A stretch of 64,000 nt of DNA from Phycisphaerae bacterium. GTDB taxonomy: Bacteria; Planctomycetota; Phycisphaerae; Sedimentisphaerales; Anaerobacaceae. Location: assembly GCA_012744475.1 (NCBI GenBank), contig JAAYBV010000051.1, positions 89,585 to 153,584 of the forward strand. The letters run 5' to 3'. Position 1 is the stretch's first letter. Each line of letters starts with the position of its first letter. The translations under genes and the position numbers were made by a program. This document shows, in pieces, positions 35,721 to 44,939 of this stretch. The notes under the pieces were generated by a model. The model saw only the letters and a program-made list of their open reading frames with translations, searched no databases and had not been told where the DNA came from.

Positions 35721-35812
35721 GCTTGTAGTGGGCCCGTGAGGGCCTATCGCAGGCCGCGTCCAGCGAAGGTAACGCCTCATCCCGATGGCCATCGGGATCA
35801 CTACGAACAGCG
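35721..35812. repeat. Intergenic repeat, family B (copy B1)
   Basis: It begins GCTTGTAGTGGGCCCGTGAG and ends GATCACTACGAACAG, so the outer ends (TTGTAGTG / CACTACGAA) are inverted. The internal part is variable and contains the inverted repeat CCCGATGGCCATCGGG. Copies occur at 45201 and 45981. Confidence 0.8.
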
Positions 35813-35949
35813 CTGGCGGTGGGGTGGGGCTTGCCGCCGACATTCGCTTAGGATTGGCCGTTGGAAGCCACGCAGAAGGCCCCTGCCGCCGCGTGGCAGG
35901 TCAACCTCGGGGAAACGCATGCGAGGGCAATGTCGTGTACTACGGTAAA

Positions 35950-36031
35950 TCTACTGTAGTAGATATTTTTCCTCATGAGGACAGGTCCGGCTTGACGATA
36001 GTGTTTATTGTGGTAGATTTACTGTAATAGA
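35950..36031 (+). promoter_or_regulatory. Promoter and two BlaI-type operators
   Basis: A perfect palindrome TCTACT-GT-AGTAGA lies at 35950-35963, and a near copy TTTACTGTAATAGA at 36018-36031. Between them TTGACG (35992-35997) and TAGATT (36014-36019) are 16 bases apart, with the second operator covering the -10 box. Placement just before a BlaI repressor suggests autoregulation of blaI and the downstream M56 gene. Confidence 0.7.
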
Positions 36032-36083
36032 TGACAGGCCGTTGCGGCTGGATCGGTCCAGACAAGCGAAGGAGATATCCGGC

Positions 36084-36461
36084 ATGAAGGGTCCCAAACT
36101 CGGTAGAGTGCAGTTGCGGATCATGGAGGTGTTGTGGGAGAAGGGCCCGGCCAGCGCCCGCGAGATCAGCGACGTCCTGAATCGCGGCGAACGGATTGCT
36201 CACAGCACGGTTCAAACGCTGCTGCGCCAACTGGAGGCCAAGGGGGCCGTTTCGCACCGGCGGCAGGAGCGCACCTTCGTCTTCTATCCGCTGGTCCATC
36301 GAGCCAACGTGGCCCGGACGGAGATTCGCGGGCTGGTGGAGCGTCTCTTCGGCGGCTCGACGAGCGGCTTGATGGCGTATCTGCTCAAAGAGGAGAGCAT
36401 CTCTCGCGACGAGCTCGAAGAGATCAAGAGACTGGTCGAAGCCATGGAGGAGCAGCCATGA
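36084..36461 (+). CDS. blaI: BlaI/MecI-type transcriptional repressor
   Basis: The 125-residue protein is a winged-helix repressor: LGRVQLRIMEVLWEKGPASAREISDVLN, then HSTVQTLLRQLEAKGAVSHRR and the wing RTFVFYPLV. The C-terminal dimerisation helices follow (GLMAYLLKEESISRDELEEIKRLVEAME). BlaI repressors bind palindromes of the type found at 35950 and 36018 and are inactivated by proteolysis triggered by an M56 membrane protease. The start follows GAAGGAGA. Its stop codon overlaps the start of the M56 gene (ATGA), the standard blaI-blaR1 arrangement. Confidence 0.94.
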   Translation: MKGPKLGRVQLRIMEVLWEKGPASAREISDVLNRGERIAHSTVQTLLRQLEAKGAVSHRRQERTFVFYPLVHRANVARTEIRGLVERLFGGSTSGLMAYLLKEESISRDELEEIKRLVEAMEEQP

Positions 36462-38302
36462 TGGACCTCGCTGTGAAGTACGCGGAGCCGGCCGCCTGCG
36501 TGGTGGCATGGGCGGCTCGCACCCTCTTCCAGTCCACGTTGCTGATCTGTCTGGGATTGGCGGCCTGTGGTTTCTTGCGCCGGCGGAGTGCAGCATTGCG
36601 TTCGGCCGTCCTGCGTGGCACGTTACTCGCGGTACTGATCTGTCCGCTGGCCGGCGGCCTGTGCGGCCTGGACCTGTTGGACGTTTCCATCCCGCAAGGA
36701 AGCCCCGCTGCTTCCGCGTCGATGAGCGTGGGTGAGTCACCGCCTGCGAGCGCGGACCCGGGCTCCTATTCGGTGCGTGTTGGGGCTCGCGTGCCGACGG
36801 AGGCGCCGGACTCTATCCAGGTGGTGCTTGACGTGCCGCATTCGCGGATGCGGCCGAGTCTGCCCGTGTTGTATTCTCTCCTGAGCGTCTGCTGGATCGC
36901 AGGAGCGACGCTGCTGCTGGCACGCCTGGGATGCGACTGCCTCCGTGCTCGACGCCGGCTTGCACAGGCCGGCCCTGCCTCGCAGGAAGCCATCGCGATG
37001 TGCGACGAAATGGCCGGAAGGATGGGACTCAAAGCCCCGCGCGTCGCGGTCAGTCCCGCGGTGGCAAGCCCGCTCCTGATCGGGACGTTCCGGCCTGCGA
37101 TTCTCCTGCCCCAGGCTCACCCGGACATGGCCGATGCGCAGGTCTTCGCCCACGAGTTGGCGCATCTGTGGCGGCGCGATTGCCTCTGGAGCCTGCTGTG
37201 CCGGCTCGTCGGCGCACTGTGTGTCTTCCAGCCGCTGATGCGGAAGCTGGCCGGCGAGATGGAGCAGACGAACGAGGAGGCCTGCGACAACATCGTCGTA
37301 TCCTGTGTCGGGCAGCGGCAAGCGTATGCCCGCCGGCTGGTGGACATTGCCCAGAGGCTTGGCTGCTGCCCGTCCGAGAGGGTGGGGATCGGTGTCGTGA
37401 ATCTCCGGTCGTCACTGGGCCGGCGCGTGCAGCGTCTGGTCAGCTCCGGCGTCAGTCACGCCGTCCGATTGGGGCGAGCGGAGATGCTGTGGGTTGCGCT
37501 GCTCGGCGGTCTGGCCGTCCTGGCGGCCAGTTCCCTGGAGATCCACGCGGCAATCGCAGCCGAAGACCAGCCTTCGCTCGCCGACGCAGTCCCGTCCACG
37601 GAGGGCGTCGAACCGAATGTCCTGTCCCTGGCCCAAGCCCTCGCCGGCGGCGACTGGCGACAGCGCGAGCAGGCGGCGATCGCTCTCGCTCAAGCGGCCG
37701 GGGCCAAGACGGCTGCGATACCGGCGCTGATCGAGGCCCTGACCGACGAGGAATGGCGGGTACGCAAGGCGGCGGCCGTAGCGTTGACGACGACGGGTCC
37801 GGCGGGCGCAGACGCCGTCCCGGCCCTGATCGCCGCACTGCATGACGAGGAATGGCACGTGCGTCGACCGGCGGCGGAGGCACTGGCCGTCCCGGGCCCG
37901 GCCTCGAAACCCGCCGTCGGGGCGCTGAGCGACGCCCTCGGCGACGAAGAATGGCACGTCCGCCGCGCGGCGGCAACGGCGCTGGCGGCCATCGGGCCCG
38001 CCTCGAAACCGTCGATGCCACAACTGCTCAGAGTGCTCGACGATGACGAGTGGCACGTTCGCGAAAGCGCGGCCCTGGCCCTCGGAGCGATTGGATGCGA
38101 CGCGGTGGCCGCGATACCGATTCTGATGAAGCGACTCGACGATCCGGAACAGCGCGTGCGCCGTGCTGTCGCCGGTGCGCTCGAGAAGATCGCGGTTGGT
38201 GACAAGGCGGCGATCCCTGAGGTGATTGACGCCTTGCTGGACCCGGAATGGCAGCGACGGCAGGCGGCCGCCCAGTCCCTGGAGAGACTGCTCCGGGAAT
38301 AG
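36458..38302 (+). CDS. BlaR1/MecR1-type M56 membrane metalloprotease with HEAT-repeat sensor region
   Basis: The 614-residue protein has N-terminal membrane helices (TLFQSTLLICLGLAACGFL, TLLAVLICPLAGG, LPVLYSLLSVCWIAGATLLL). The zinc protease motif follows (FAHELAHLWRRD, with HExxH at about residues 232-236), then NEEACDN, then a further membrane helix near residue 350. Where BlaR1 would have a penicillin-binding sensor, residues about 386-614 are seven HEAT repeats such as DEEWHVRRPAAEALAVPG. These probably face the periplasm and could sense a protein or polymer ligand. The translational overlap with blaI and the operators upstream imply signal-dependent cleavage of BlaI. The GH5 gene downstream carries very similar repeats. 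Confidence 0.9.
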   Translation: MMDLAVKYAEPAACVVAWAARTLFQSTLLICLGLAACGFLRRRSAALRSAVLRGTLLAVLICPLAGGLCGLDLLDVSIPQGSPAASASMSVGESPPASADPGSYSVRVGARVPTEAPDSIQVVLDVPHSRMRPSLPVLYSLLSVCWIAGATLLLARLGCDCLRARRRLAQAGPASQEAIAMCDEMAGRMGLKAPRVAVSPAVASPLLIGTFRPAILLPQAHPDMADAQVFAHELAHLWRRDCLWSLLCRLVGALCVFQPLMRKLAGEMEQTNEEACDNIVVSCVGQRQAYARRLVDIAQRLGCCPSERVGIGVVNLRSSLGRRVQRLVSSGVSHAVRLGRAEMLWVALLGGLAVLAASSLEIHAAIAAEDQPSLADAVPSTEGVEPNVLSLAQALAGGDWRQREQAAIALAQAAGAKTAAIPALIEALTDEEWRVRKAAAVALTTTGPAGADAVPALIAALHDEEWHVRRPAAEALAVPGPASKPAVGALSDALGDEEWHVRRAAATALAAIGPASKPSMPQLLRVLDDDEWHVRESAALALGAIGCDAVAAIPILMKRLDDPEQRVRRAVAGALEKIAVGDKAAIPEVIDALLDPEWQRRQAAAQSLERLLRE

Positions 38303-38441
38303 AGCATCAGCACACAGCGTGACATGGTCAACTGCATCGGCATTCCGACAGGCGGTATCCTTACGCGCGGAGAACGACTGGCTGTGGCAATGGACCGATG
38401 CGATGGAGAACATCAACATCATTCTTTCATGGAGGCGACTC

Positions 38442-40268
38442 ATGGTTGGAAGGACAACCCGACGGCTGGTTCTCGCCGTCACTGCGTTACTGGCTCTCGT
38501 CGGGCCGCTAACGGCGGCGGAGAAGATATCCTTCTGGGACACGCAGCGCAAAGGGGCCAATTGCTTCAACGTCGCGCCCAGCGAGGCGTGGTTTGCCGCG
38601 GCGCACGCTCTCGGCGTCGACTGGGTCCGCCTGGCCTATGCCAAATGGAAGGGACAAGGACGCGACTTCCTCATGGGCGATGCGGACCACTTCCAGGGAG
38701 TGGCCCAGCAGGATTTCGCGAGACTCGTCGAAGTCCTCGACTGGGCGCAGAAGTACGATATCAGAGTCGTGATCGCGCCGCTCGGGCTGCCCGGCAATCG
38801 CTGGATCCAGAACAATGACAACCGGCGTGACTTGCGTTTGTGGAACGACAAGATCTACTGGCAGCAGTCAGCGGCCTTCTGGCGCGAGCTGGCGGCGAGC
38901 CTGAAGGACCACCCCGCCGTCTGCGCCTACAACATTCTCAACGAGCCGACGCCGGAGATGGAAACGGGGCTCGTCGAGCACGGCGACGTCTCGCGCTACG
39001 AGGCCTGGTATCGCAAGCATCGCGGGACCTCGCACGATCTGCCCGCCTTCTACGCGACCGTCATCGCCGCCATTCGCCAAGTCGATCCGCAAACGCCCAT
39101 CATGCTGGACGCCGGCTGGTTCGCCCAGCCCAGCGCGTTCGTCTATTGGCCCAGGGTCCGCGACGACAAGGTGCTCTACGCGTTCCACATGTACGAGCCC
39201 TACGCGTTCACCAATCATCAGAATTTCCGCCGGGAAGAACCTTATGTCTATCCCGGTGAGATTCCGTACGCCGAGAAGAAGGTCGACTGGAACAAACGAC
39301 AGATGGAACGCTACCTGTCGCCGTTCTTCAAGTGGGCCGAGTCACGCGAGATCCCCATCAACCGCCTGGTCTGCGGCGAGTTCGGCTGCTATCGCCGCAA
39401 TCCCGGCGCCGCCGCATACCTGGCCGATGTGATCGGCATCCTGAACGAACGCGGCCTTCACTGGGCGTTCTATTCCTTCCGCGAGGACGGCTGGGACGGG
39501 TACGACTACGAGCTCGGCACGGAAGGCTTGGGCGCTGCCTACTGGCAGGCCAGAGAAGCCGGCCAAAATCCTCCGCTGGTCCGTCGGGACAATCCCCTGT
39601 TCGACGTCATCAAGAGTCAGTTCTCGCCACGTGCGACAGCAAGCCCGGCGGCGGACGCGACAGAGAACCCCGAGGTGCGCCGCCTGATCGAGGCCCTCTC
39701 CAGTGACGAATGGCTGGAAAGGGAGAAAGCGGCCCAGGCGCTGGCGGACATGGGGCGGGCGGGCAAGGCAGCCGTCCCCCACCTCGTCGAACGACTGGCT
39801 GACGAGGAGTGGCGCGTGCGCAAAGCCGCAGCCGCGGCGCTGTCACGCATGGGACCGGCGGCAGCGCCGGCGGTGCCGGCCCTGATCGAAGCGCTGCGTG
39901 ATGACGAATGGCAGGTTCGCAGGCCCGCGGCCGAGGCGCTGGCGGCCGTCGGACGTGCGGCCGAACCTGCCGTCCCGCAGTTGATCGAAGCGTTACGCGA
40001 CGAGGAGTGGCAAGTTCGCAAACCTGCAGCCGCGGCGCTGGCCGCTATTGGACGTGCAGCGGAGCCGGCGGTCCCGCATCTGATCGAGGCCTTGAGCGAT
40101 GAGGAGTGGCACGTTCGCAAACCCGCCGCCGAGGCTTTGGGCGCGATCGGCGCTGCGGCCCGCGACGCCTTGCCGACCCTGCGCCAGTGCCTGAACGATC
40201 CGGAAGAACAGGTGCAGCGCGCTGCGGCCGACGCGATCGAGAAGATCGCCGGACGCCGCGAGAACTGA
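38442..40268 (+). CDS. GH5-type glycoside hydrolase with C-terminal HEAT repeats
   Basis: The start at 38442 (ATGGAGG-like ribosome site upstream) gives a signal peptide (RLVLAVTALLALVGPLTAAE) and a 608-residue secreted protein. Residues about 25-390 form a GH5 (cellulase-fold) barrel. It has GANCFNVAPSEAWFAAAHALGVDWVRLAY, the acid/base glutamate in AYNILNEPTPE, FHMYEPYAFTNH and the nucleophile glutamate in LVCGEFGCYR, and ends with WAFYSFREDGWDGYDYELG. From about residue 405 six HEAT repeats (DEEWQVRKPAAAALAAIG and similar) follow. It lies 139 bases behind the M56-HEAT gene and may belong to its regulon. The polysaccharide substrate is not evident. Confidence 0.9.
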   Translation: MVGRTTRRLVLAVTALLALVGPLTAAEKISFWDTQRKGANCFNVAPSEAWFAAAHALGVDWVRLAYAKWKGQGRDFLMGDADHFQGVAQQDFARLVEVLDWAQKYDIRVVIAPLGLPGNRWIQNNDNRRDLRLWNDKIYWQQSAAFWRELAASLKDHPAVCAYNILNEPTPEMETGLVEHGDVSRYEAWYRKHRGTSHDLPAFYATVIAAIRQVDPQTPIMLDAGWFAQPSAFVYWPRVRDDKVLYAFHMYEPYAFTNHQNFRREEPYVYPGEIPYAEKKVDWNKRQMERYLSPFFKWAESREIPINRLVCGEFGCYRRNPGAAAYLADVIGILNERGLHWAFYSFREDGWDGYDYELGTEGLGAAYWQAREAGQNPPLVRRDNPLFDVIKSQFSPRATASPAADATENPEVRRLIEALSSDEWLEREKAAQALADMGRAGKAAVPHLVERLADEEWRVRKAAAAALSRMGPAAAPAVPALIEALRDDEWQVRRPAAEALAAVGRAAEPAVPQLIEALRDEEWQVRKPAAAALAAIGRAAEPAVPHLIEALSDEEWHVRKPAAEALGAIGAAARDALPTLRQCLNDPEEQVQRAAADAIEKIAGRREN

Positions 40269-40281
40269 GGACGCCGCGAGT

Positions 40282-40797
40282 CTATGCGAGGAACCAGGCG
40301 AGGCCGTTTTGCAGCTTCGTGTGCCTCTGGGCGGTTCGCTCGGCGGGGTTCTCACGGTAGATGTCGCTGATGTCGCCGGCCCGGTCCCGCAGGAGCAGGC
40401 AGAACCGGCGGGCGGTCAACTCGTCGCCCGGCCGCAGGCCCAGCCTCTCGGCCCAGCGCTCATCGAGCAGGAGGTTGTACTGACGCTTGGACTTTGGAGC
40501 CTGGGGCCGAAAGGATGTGTCGATCGTGTCGTCGCAGAGGCCGTCGATATTGTGCCGGCACGGGCCGCAGATGTCGTCGGCCCCGAACTCGATGCGGATC
40601 ATCGCGTCGCGGTCAGCCAGAATCTCGGCCGCGACGCGGTGCACCGCATGCCCGTACGGATGCGGCTCGAACCGCGTGCACCCATCCCCGAACGCCGTGA
40701 TGATGTCCACAAAATGGTGCGGCTTGATCGATATCACCTTTCCCGTCCCAACCGAACAGAGCGGCCTTTCCTTGGGATCATACCTGCAGCGAACCAT
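40282..40797 (-). CDS. DUF1284-like cysteine-rich protein
   Basis: The conserved core, ISIKPHHFVDIITAFGDGC, then HPYGHAVHRVAAEIL, then FGADDICGPCRHNIDGLCDD, resembles DUF1284 proteins, in which R/KPHH and DxxCxxC motifs are thought to bind a metal or iron-sulfur cluster. The rest (NLLLDERWAERLGLRPGDELTARRFCLLL) is helical. From the ATG at 40797 it is 171 residues, with other starts possible at 40935 and 40938 or a GTG just before the core. The function is unknown. It converges on the GH5 gene, with 13 bases between stops. The divergent gene starts at 41028. Confidence 0.65.
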   Translation of the reverse strand: MVRCRYDPKERPLCSVGTGKVISIKPHHFVDIITAFGDGCTRFEPHPYGHAVHRVAAEILADRDAMIRIEFGADDICGPCRHNIDGLCDDTIDTSFRPQAPKSKRQYNLLLDERWAERLGLRPGDELTARRFCLLLRDRAGDISDIYRENPAERTAQRHTKLQNGLAWFLA

Positions 40798-41027
40798 CCC
40801 TGACAAGGACCCACCTTCGATTCCGCCGCATGCCCCAGAGACAGGGTGTGCATCGCACACCTTCCCCCCGTCTTGTGATCTGTCTCCTCCACGGGCCGGT
40901 TCCGATGTGCCGGCGATCGGCAAATCTCTTCGCATCATGACACAGACCCCTGTATACTCTGGTTCAACGTTGACGACTATGGACAGTTGGCAAGATCCGC
41001 CGTCCGATCTACAGGAAAGGGCCGACG

Positions 41028-42488
41028 ATGAGACCGTCACGCACTTCGACGCAGTTTTCCAGACGCACGTTCCTGCAGGCTGTCGGTGGCACGGCGGCGG
41101 CCCTTTCACTGACCAGCCGTGGCTGGCTGGTCGGCGCGGCTCTGGCCCGGCCGGCGGGGCAGGCCAAAACACCGCCGGTCATACGGGCCGCATTTGTTTA
41201 CCCTCCTACGGAAGAACTCCGGAAAGTCGGGTATTATAGCTGGCCCGGCTCGACGTTTGACGCAGAGGGTCGCCAACTACAGTACATGGCCAGACTCCAG
41301 GACCTGGAGCGCAGGCTGGGTCTGCGAATCGCTATCGAACGGGATCCGCTTGCCGATGGCGATGCGGCGGATCGATTCATCCGCCAGGTCAAAGCGGAAC
41401 CGCCGGACGCGCTGTTCCTCGTACCGTTCAAGAAGGGCCATTGGCCGCACCTCACGCGGATCGTCGAAGAAACGAGACTCCCGACCGTTGTCCTTGCCCC
41501 GCTCGGAGTGCTGCTGGTCGGCATGATCCGCGAGCTGCATCGCAAGCCCGGCGTGTATATGATCAACGGGCTCGACAGCTTTGAGGCGGTCGAGAATGGC
41601 ATGCGGATGGTCCGGGCCGCCAGCTGGATGAAACAGAGCCGCATCCTGAACATCGCCCGCTCGGCCGGGACACGACAGACCGTGGCGCACCTCGGTACCA
41701 CGGTGGACACCGTCGCCAACACCGGCTTCATCGAGGAGTTCCAGCGGACCGGACCAACGGACCAGGTCAAGGCGCTCGCCAACCGGTACAAGACCCAGGC
41801 CACCCACGTTCATCAGCCCAGTGATGAGGACATCCTCGACGCGGCCCGCGCGGCGGTCGCCCTGAAGAAGGTGGTGGCCGAGGCGAGGGTGGACGCGGTC
41901 ATGATGGACTGCCTGCCCGGGCTCCAGCACCCGCATCGGCACGTGCCGCCGTGCATGGGCTTCATGGACCTGCGGGACGAGGGGATTCCGGCCGGCTGCG
42001 AATCGGACCTGGATGCGACGCTGACGATGATGCTTCTGCAATACCTGTTCGACCGACCCGGCTTCCAGCACAACCCCGCCGTGGAGACCGAGCTGAACCA
42101 CTACTTCTGCGCGCACTGCACCAGCGCCTCGCACATGGCGGGGCCTGATGCCCGGCCGGAACCGTATACGCTGATGAATCACGCCGAGGCGGGATGGGGC
42201 TGCGTGCCGCGCGTGCTCTTCTCGCCCGGGCAGGAGGTGACGATCGCGAAGTACCTGCACGCCCCCTCCGAACAGGATGTCCCGCAGATGCTCGTATACT
42301 CAGGCGAGACGATCAGTTGCCCGCCCATCCCGCAGACGGGCGGTTGCCGCACCAACGTCGAGACGACGATCAACGAACTGAAGGACGTCGCCGACCTCAA
42401 AGGGCACCACCTCGTGATGATCTACGGCAACCACGCCAAGGTCCTGCGCCGCTTCTGCCAGATGTACGGTATCGAGGCCACCATCTGA
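41028..42488 (+). CDS. Tat-exported L-fucose/arabinose-isomerase-like protein
   Basis: The 486-residue protein starts after ACAGGAAAGGG with a twin-arginine signal (SRRTFLQAVGGTAAALSL). The mature part resembles the L-fucose isomerase fold. It has an N-terminal Rossmann-like domain (DALFLVPFKKGHWPHLTRIVEE, PTVVLAPLG) and a C-terminal catalytic region with AVMMDCLPGLQHPHRH, GIPAGCESDLDATLTMMLL (the Glu and Asp metal ligands), ELNHYFCAHCTSASHM and the final HHLVMIYGN. These isomerases are normally cytoplasmic hexamers, so a Tat signal is unusual. It may act on extracellular keto-sugars like the other Tat enzymes here, or bind rather than isomerise. Confidence 0.8.
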   Translation: MRPSRTSTQFSRRTFLQAVGGTAAALSLTSRGWLVGAALARPAGQAKTPPVIRAAFVYPPTEELRKVGYYSWPGSTFDAEGRQLQYMARLQDLERRLGLRIAIERDPLADGDAADRFIRQVKAEPPDALFLVPFKKGHWPHLTRIVEETRLPTVVLAPLGVLLVGMIRELHRKPGVYMINGLDSFEAVENGMRMVRAASWMKQSRILNIARSAGTRQTVAHLGTTVDTVANTGFIEEFQRTGPTDQVKALANRYKTQATHVHQPSDEDILDAARAAVALKKVVAEARVDAVMMDCLPGLQHPHRHVPPCMGFMDLRDEGIPAGCESDLDATLTMMLLQYLFDRPGFQHNPAVETELNHYFCAHCTSASHMAGPDARPEPYTLMNHAEAGWGCVPRVLFSPGQEVTIAKYLHAPSEQDVPQMLVYSGETISCPPIPQTGGCRTNVETTINELKDVADLKGHHLVMIYGNHAKVLRRFCQMYGIEATI

Positions 42489-42575
42489 CCGGCCGCAATG
42501 GCCAGTCCGCGACCACATGCGGGCCAGCATTCAGGGGCCAGCCCTGCCAGGCCACCGTGAACGCCCCCTGCTATC

Positions 42576-43643
42576 TCACTTCGCCTCAGTTGGGCCAAGT
42601 CCTGGGATCGGGATGTCGGTCAGCACAAACGGTATCTTCACCTCTACGGGATGGACCGCGATAAGATGACGTATGGTGTCGTAGCCATTCTCGCGCTGCT
42701 CGAGCTTGCCAAAACATACTGCTCCGCCCTTACCGAACGGATCACTCCAGACATGTTCCTCCGGAAACGCAAGCTCGTTTGTCTGAGAATCATAAAGCCT
42801 GGTTCCGATGACCACGTAGTCCCCCAGTGACCACGAAACCGCCATGATCCAGCGATCTTCCAGACCAAGAACGGCCTGGCCTGTTGTCGACTGTACGAGC
42901 GTGTAATATTCGTACAACGCAACGGGCGCTGTCGGTACGGTGAAGCGGTGAGATGAACCTGAGGGAATAAAGGTCCGAAGCTCGAGCGGACCCGGTCGTG
43001 GTGGGGTATTCTCTGCCACAGCGATGCGCAGATTCGGGGCGGCGTCGATCCAGGGGTGGTTCGGCTCGAATGGAATATCCACTTCGATCACCTTCTCGGC
43101 ATAGAGCGCGTGGAAATACCCCGTCAGTTCTGCCACCGAAGCAGGTATAGCCTGGCTTGGGGCGAGGATCAGTTGCACCACTGCACGCGGCAGTTGCACG
43201 CTACCCCATCCGCCAAACCCCTTGGCTACCCGATACTCCCGCACAGGGTAAGACCTCGGAAGCCAACGAATGTCAGTACTATCTCCATCCACGGCTGTTA
43301 GAATGACCGGATGGTTCACGTCCAATCCGACCAGATTGCTGGAATCGAGAATCTTGAGATCCAACGAGAACGTCAGCTTTCGCTCAAGCCTGTTCCTGTC
43401 ACGCGCCAACTTGTGGCCTGCGTTTGTCACCTCCGATGAGACCATAGCCGAGGTGCATACCACCTCAAGCTTCTCGCGTAGATTTCCGTACAGGGCGTTT
43501 GCATCCACCGGCTCTCGCTGAACCCGTTTCACTTTTTCCGCGCGGAGGCCGTGTTCACTGGCGTGGACCATGCCAACACCGGTAAATACGGCACCCGCCA
43601 GGAGAATGGAAACAAGCGACATTCTCATACGTGACGCTTCCAC
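42576..43643 (-). CDS. Secreted protein of unknown function, paralogue of 34422-35495
   Basis: A GTG at 43643 is chosen as start because CGGAGGGA lies 6-7 bases upstream; an ATG at 43628 is the alternative. The 355-residue product has a signal peptide (SLVSILLAGAVFTGVGMVHAS) and ends YDTIRHLIAVHPVEVKIPFV followed by LTDIPIPG, almost the same as the 34422-35495 protein. The N-terminal 150 residues are much less alike. No known family is recognised. It follows the lipoprotein gene at 43739 on the same strand with 95 bases between. Confidence 0.72.
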   Translation of the reverse strand: MEASRMRMSLVSILLAGAVFTGVGMVHASEHGLRAEKVKRVQREPVDANALYGNLREKLEVVCTSAMVSSEVTNAGHKLARDRNRLERKLTFSLDLKILDSSNLVGLDVNHPVILTAVDGDSTDIRWLPRSYPVREYRVAKGFGGWGSVQLPRAVVQLILAPSQAIPASVAELTGYFHALYAEKVIEVDIPFEPNHPWIDAAPNLRIAVAENTPPRPGPLELRTFIPSGSSHRFTVPTAPVALYEYYTLVQSTTGQAVLGLEDRWIMAVSWSLGDYVVIGTRLYDSQTNELAFPEEHVWSDPFGKGGAVCFGKLEQRENGYDTIRHLIAVHPVEVKIPFVLTDIPIPGLGPTEAK

Positions 43644-43738
43644 AGGTATCCCTCCGAATTGCCTGACCTCATCGAAAGTCCAGGGGCAGAGCCCATTCTA
43701 CGTTCCACTATGCCATCCGTAGCTGGCATCGTTATTCC

Positions 43739-44731
43739 CTACCGGTCCGTACCGATTCCTGTCAGACTGCCCAGGTCCGCCACGGTCTGGACCTTGAGAG
43801 CCCCCTTCTCGACAGAAACACACACAAGACTGCTGTCGGCCAGACCATACACCGTGTTTGAGTCTTTTACGGAACCGAACGTGATCAGTCTGCCCGGGTC
43901 GCTCGTGGCTATGTGATTTCCACGTGTGCCAAATGCGGCCAAATGCGTGGGGGATGCCGATACAAATATCGTCTTCTCCGTGCCGATCACCCGGAACGTG
44001 GGCGACGGTTGATCGAGAAAAGCCAGCCCCTTGTGGTCGCCAAGTCGTATCACGTTAGAGGAGCCGAGCAACGGCTCCCCCGAGTACATGCCATAGAGAG
44101 CTATGCGTTCTCCCCAGACACGAGTCGTACGGACTATGCTCGCTCTTTCGCCGGTCAGCCTGATTGCCAGCACCGCATTGCCCCTCGTCCCATACAGAAG
44201 GTCGTCGTTTTCCCAGATTACCGCGCGATGATCCAGGACCACGCCCGTCTTCCACAATGCCTTATCCCCGAACCTGTAAATCCACAACTCGCAGCGCCCA
44301 CGGTTTGCCATGTTTTTGCAATTCACGGCCAGCGACCGACCTGTCGGGCTCCAGGAGCATCGCAAGGGAAGAACGTCGGCGCCCGGGCATGGAATCGGCG
44401 TGGCCGTGTAGCCGTCCCCGGAGGAATCCTTCTCGAAGAGGATAACTTGTTCCAGATCCACCCCGACAAAGGCTGCGCGGCCCGGCACCCACGCCCAATC
44501 CGTAGGCGGCAGACGCCCGGGGCTGGCTACCCGCTTGACCGAACCACTCACTTCATCATACGCGATCAGGCACCTCGGTCCTTCGTTGCTGTCCTCCAAT
44601 TCAGTGTAACTGTGGATGAGCAAAGTCCTCGTGACAGGAGAGTATCCTTGCGCCGAGAGCATGAACGTGGTCGCGCCACGAACCTCACCTCCGCAAGCGA
44701 CCAGAAGACAAGCGAGGATAATAACGGACAT
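43739..44731 (-). CDS. Lipoprotein with predicted beta-propeller
   Basis: From the ATG at 44731 the product is 330 residues with a lipoprotein signal (VIILACLLVAC). The mature part has repeated strands of the TolB/WD-like kind: WAWVPGRAAFVGVDLE, LRCSWSPTGRSLAVNC, IWENDDLLYGTRGNAVLAI, KGLAFLDQPSPTFRVIG and HLAAFGTRGNHIA. No enzyme motif is seen. The frame is open upstream to 44899 and includes the conserved MRREALTIRST sequence, so the true start could be earlier. A poor ribosome site at 44731 leaves this unresolved. It has the same promoter type as the 34422 cluster. Confidence 0.68.
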   Translation of the reverse strand: MSVIILACLLVACGGEVRGATTFMLSAQGYSPVTRTLLIHSYTELEDSNEGPRCLIAYDEVSGSVKRVASPGRLPPTDWAWVPGRAAFVGVDLEQVILFEKDSSGDGYTATPIPCPGADVLPLRCSWSPTGRSLAVNCKNMANRGRCELWIYRFGDKALWKTGVVLDHRAVIWENDDLLYGTRGNAVLAIRLTGERASIVRTTRVWGERIALYGMYSGEPLLGSSNVIRLGDHKGLAFLDQPSPTFRVIGTEKTIFVSASPTHLAAFGTRGNHIATSDPGRLITFGSVKDSNTVYGLADSSLVCVSVEKGALKVQTVADLGSLTGIGTDR

Positions 44732-44910
44732 GGACTTGGCATCCGGGCGTTCGGGGTGACCCCTTACGATAGTGTTTGGCGCACGGAGAACGGGAGTGTG
44801 GCACTCCGCCGACCGGGCGGACCATTCGGTGCCGCCACCAGACTGCGGGGCAGTGGACCGGATTGTGAGAGCCTCTCGGCGCATAGCTTCCCTTCGCACA
44901 TTCAGGACAC

Positions 44911-44939
44911 AGTCTACAGGAATACCTCTGTGGCGTCAA
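44911..44939 (-). promoter_or_regulatory. Predicted promoter, duplicate of 35648-35676
   Basis: On the minus strand TTGACG (44939-44934) and TAGACT (44916-44911) are 17 bases apart. The boxes, spacing and about 60 bases downstream match the promoter of the 34422 cluster. Confidence 0.55.

Noticed and set aside
40282..41172. Longer form of the DUF1284-like protein starting at 41172
   Set aside because: The extension would overlap the start of the divergent Tat gene at 41028 and its residues are low in coding character.
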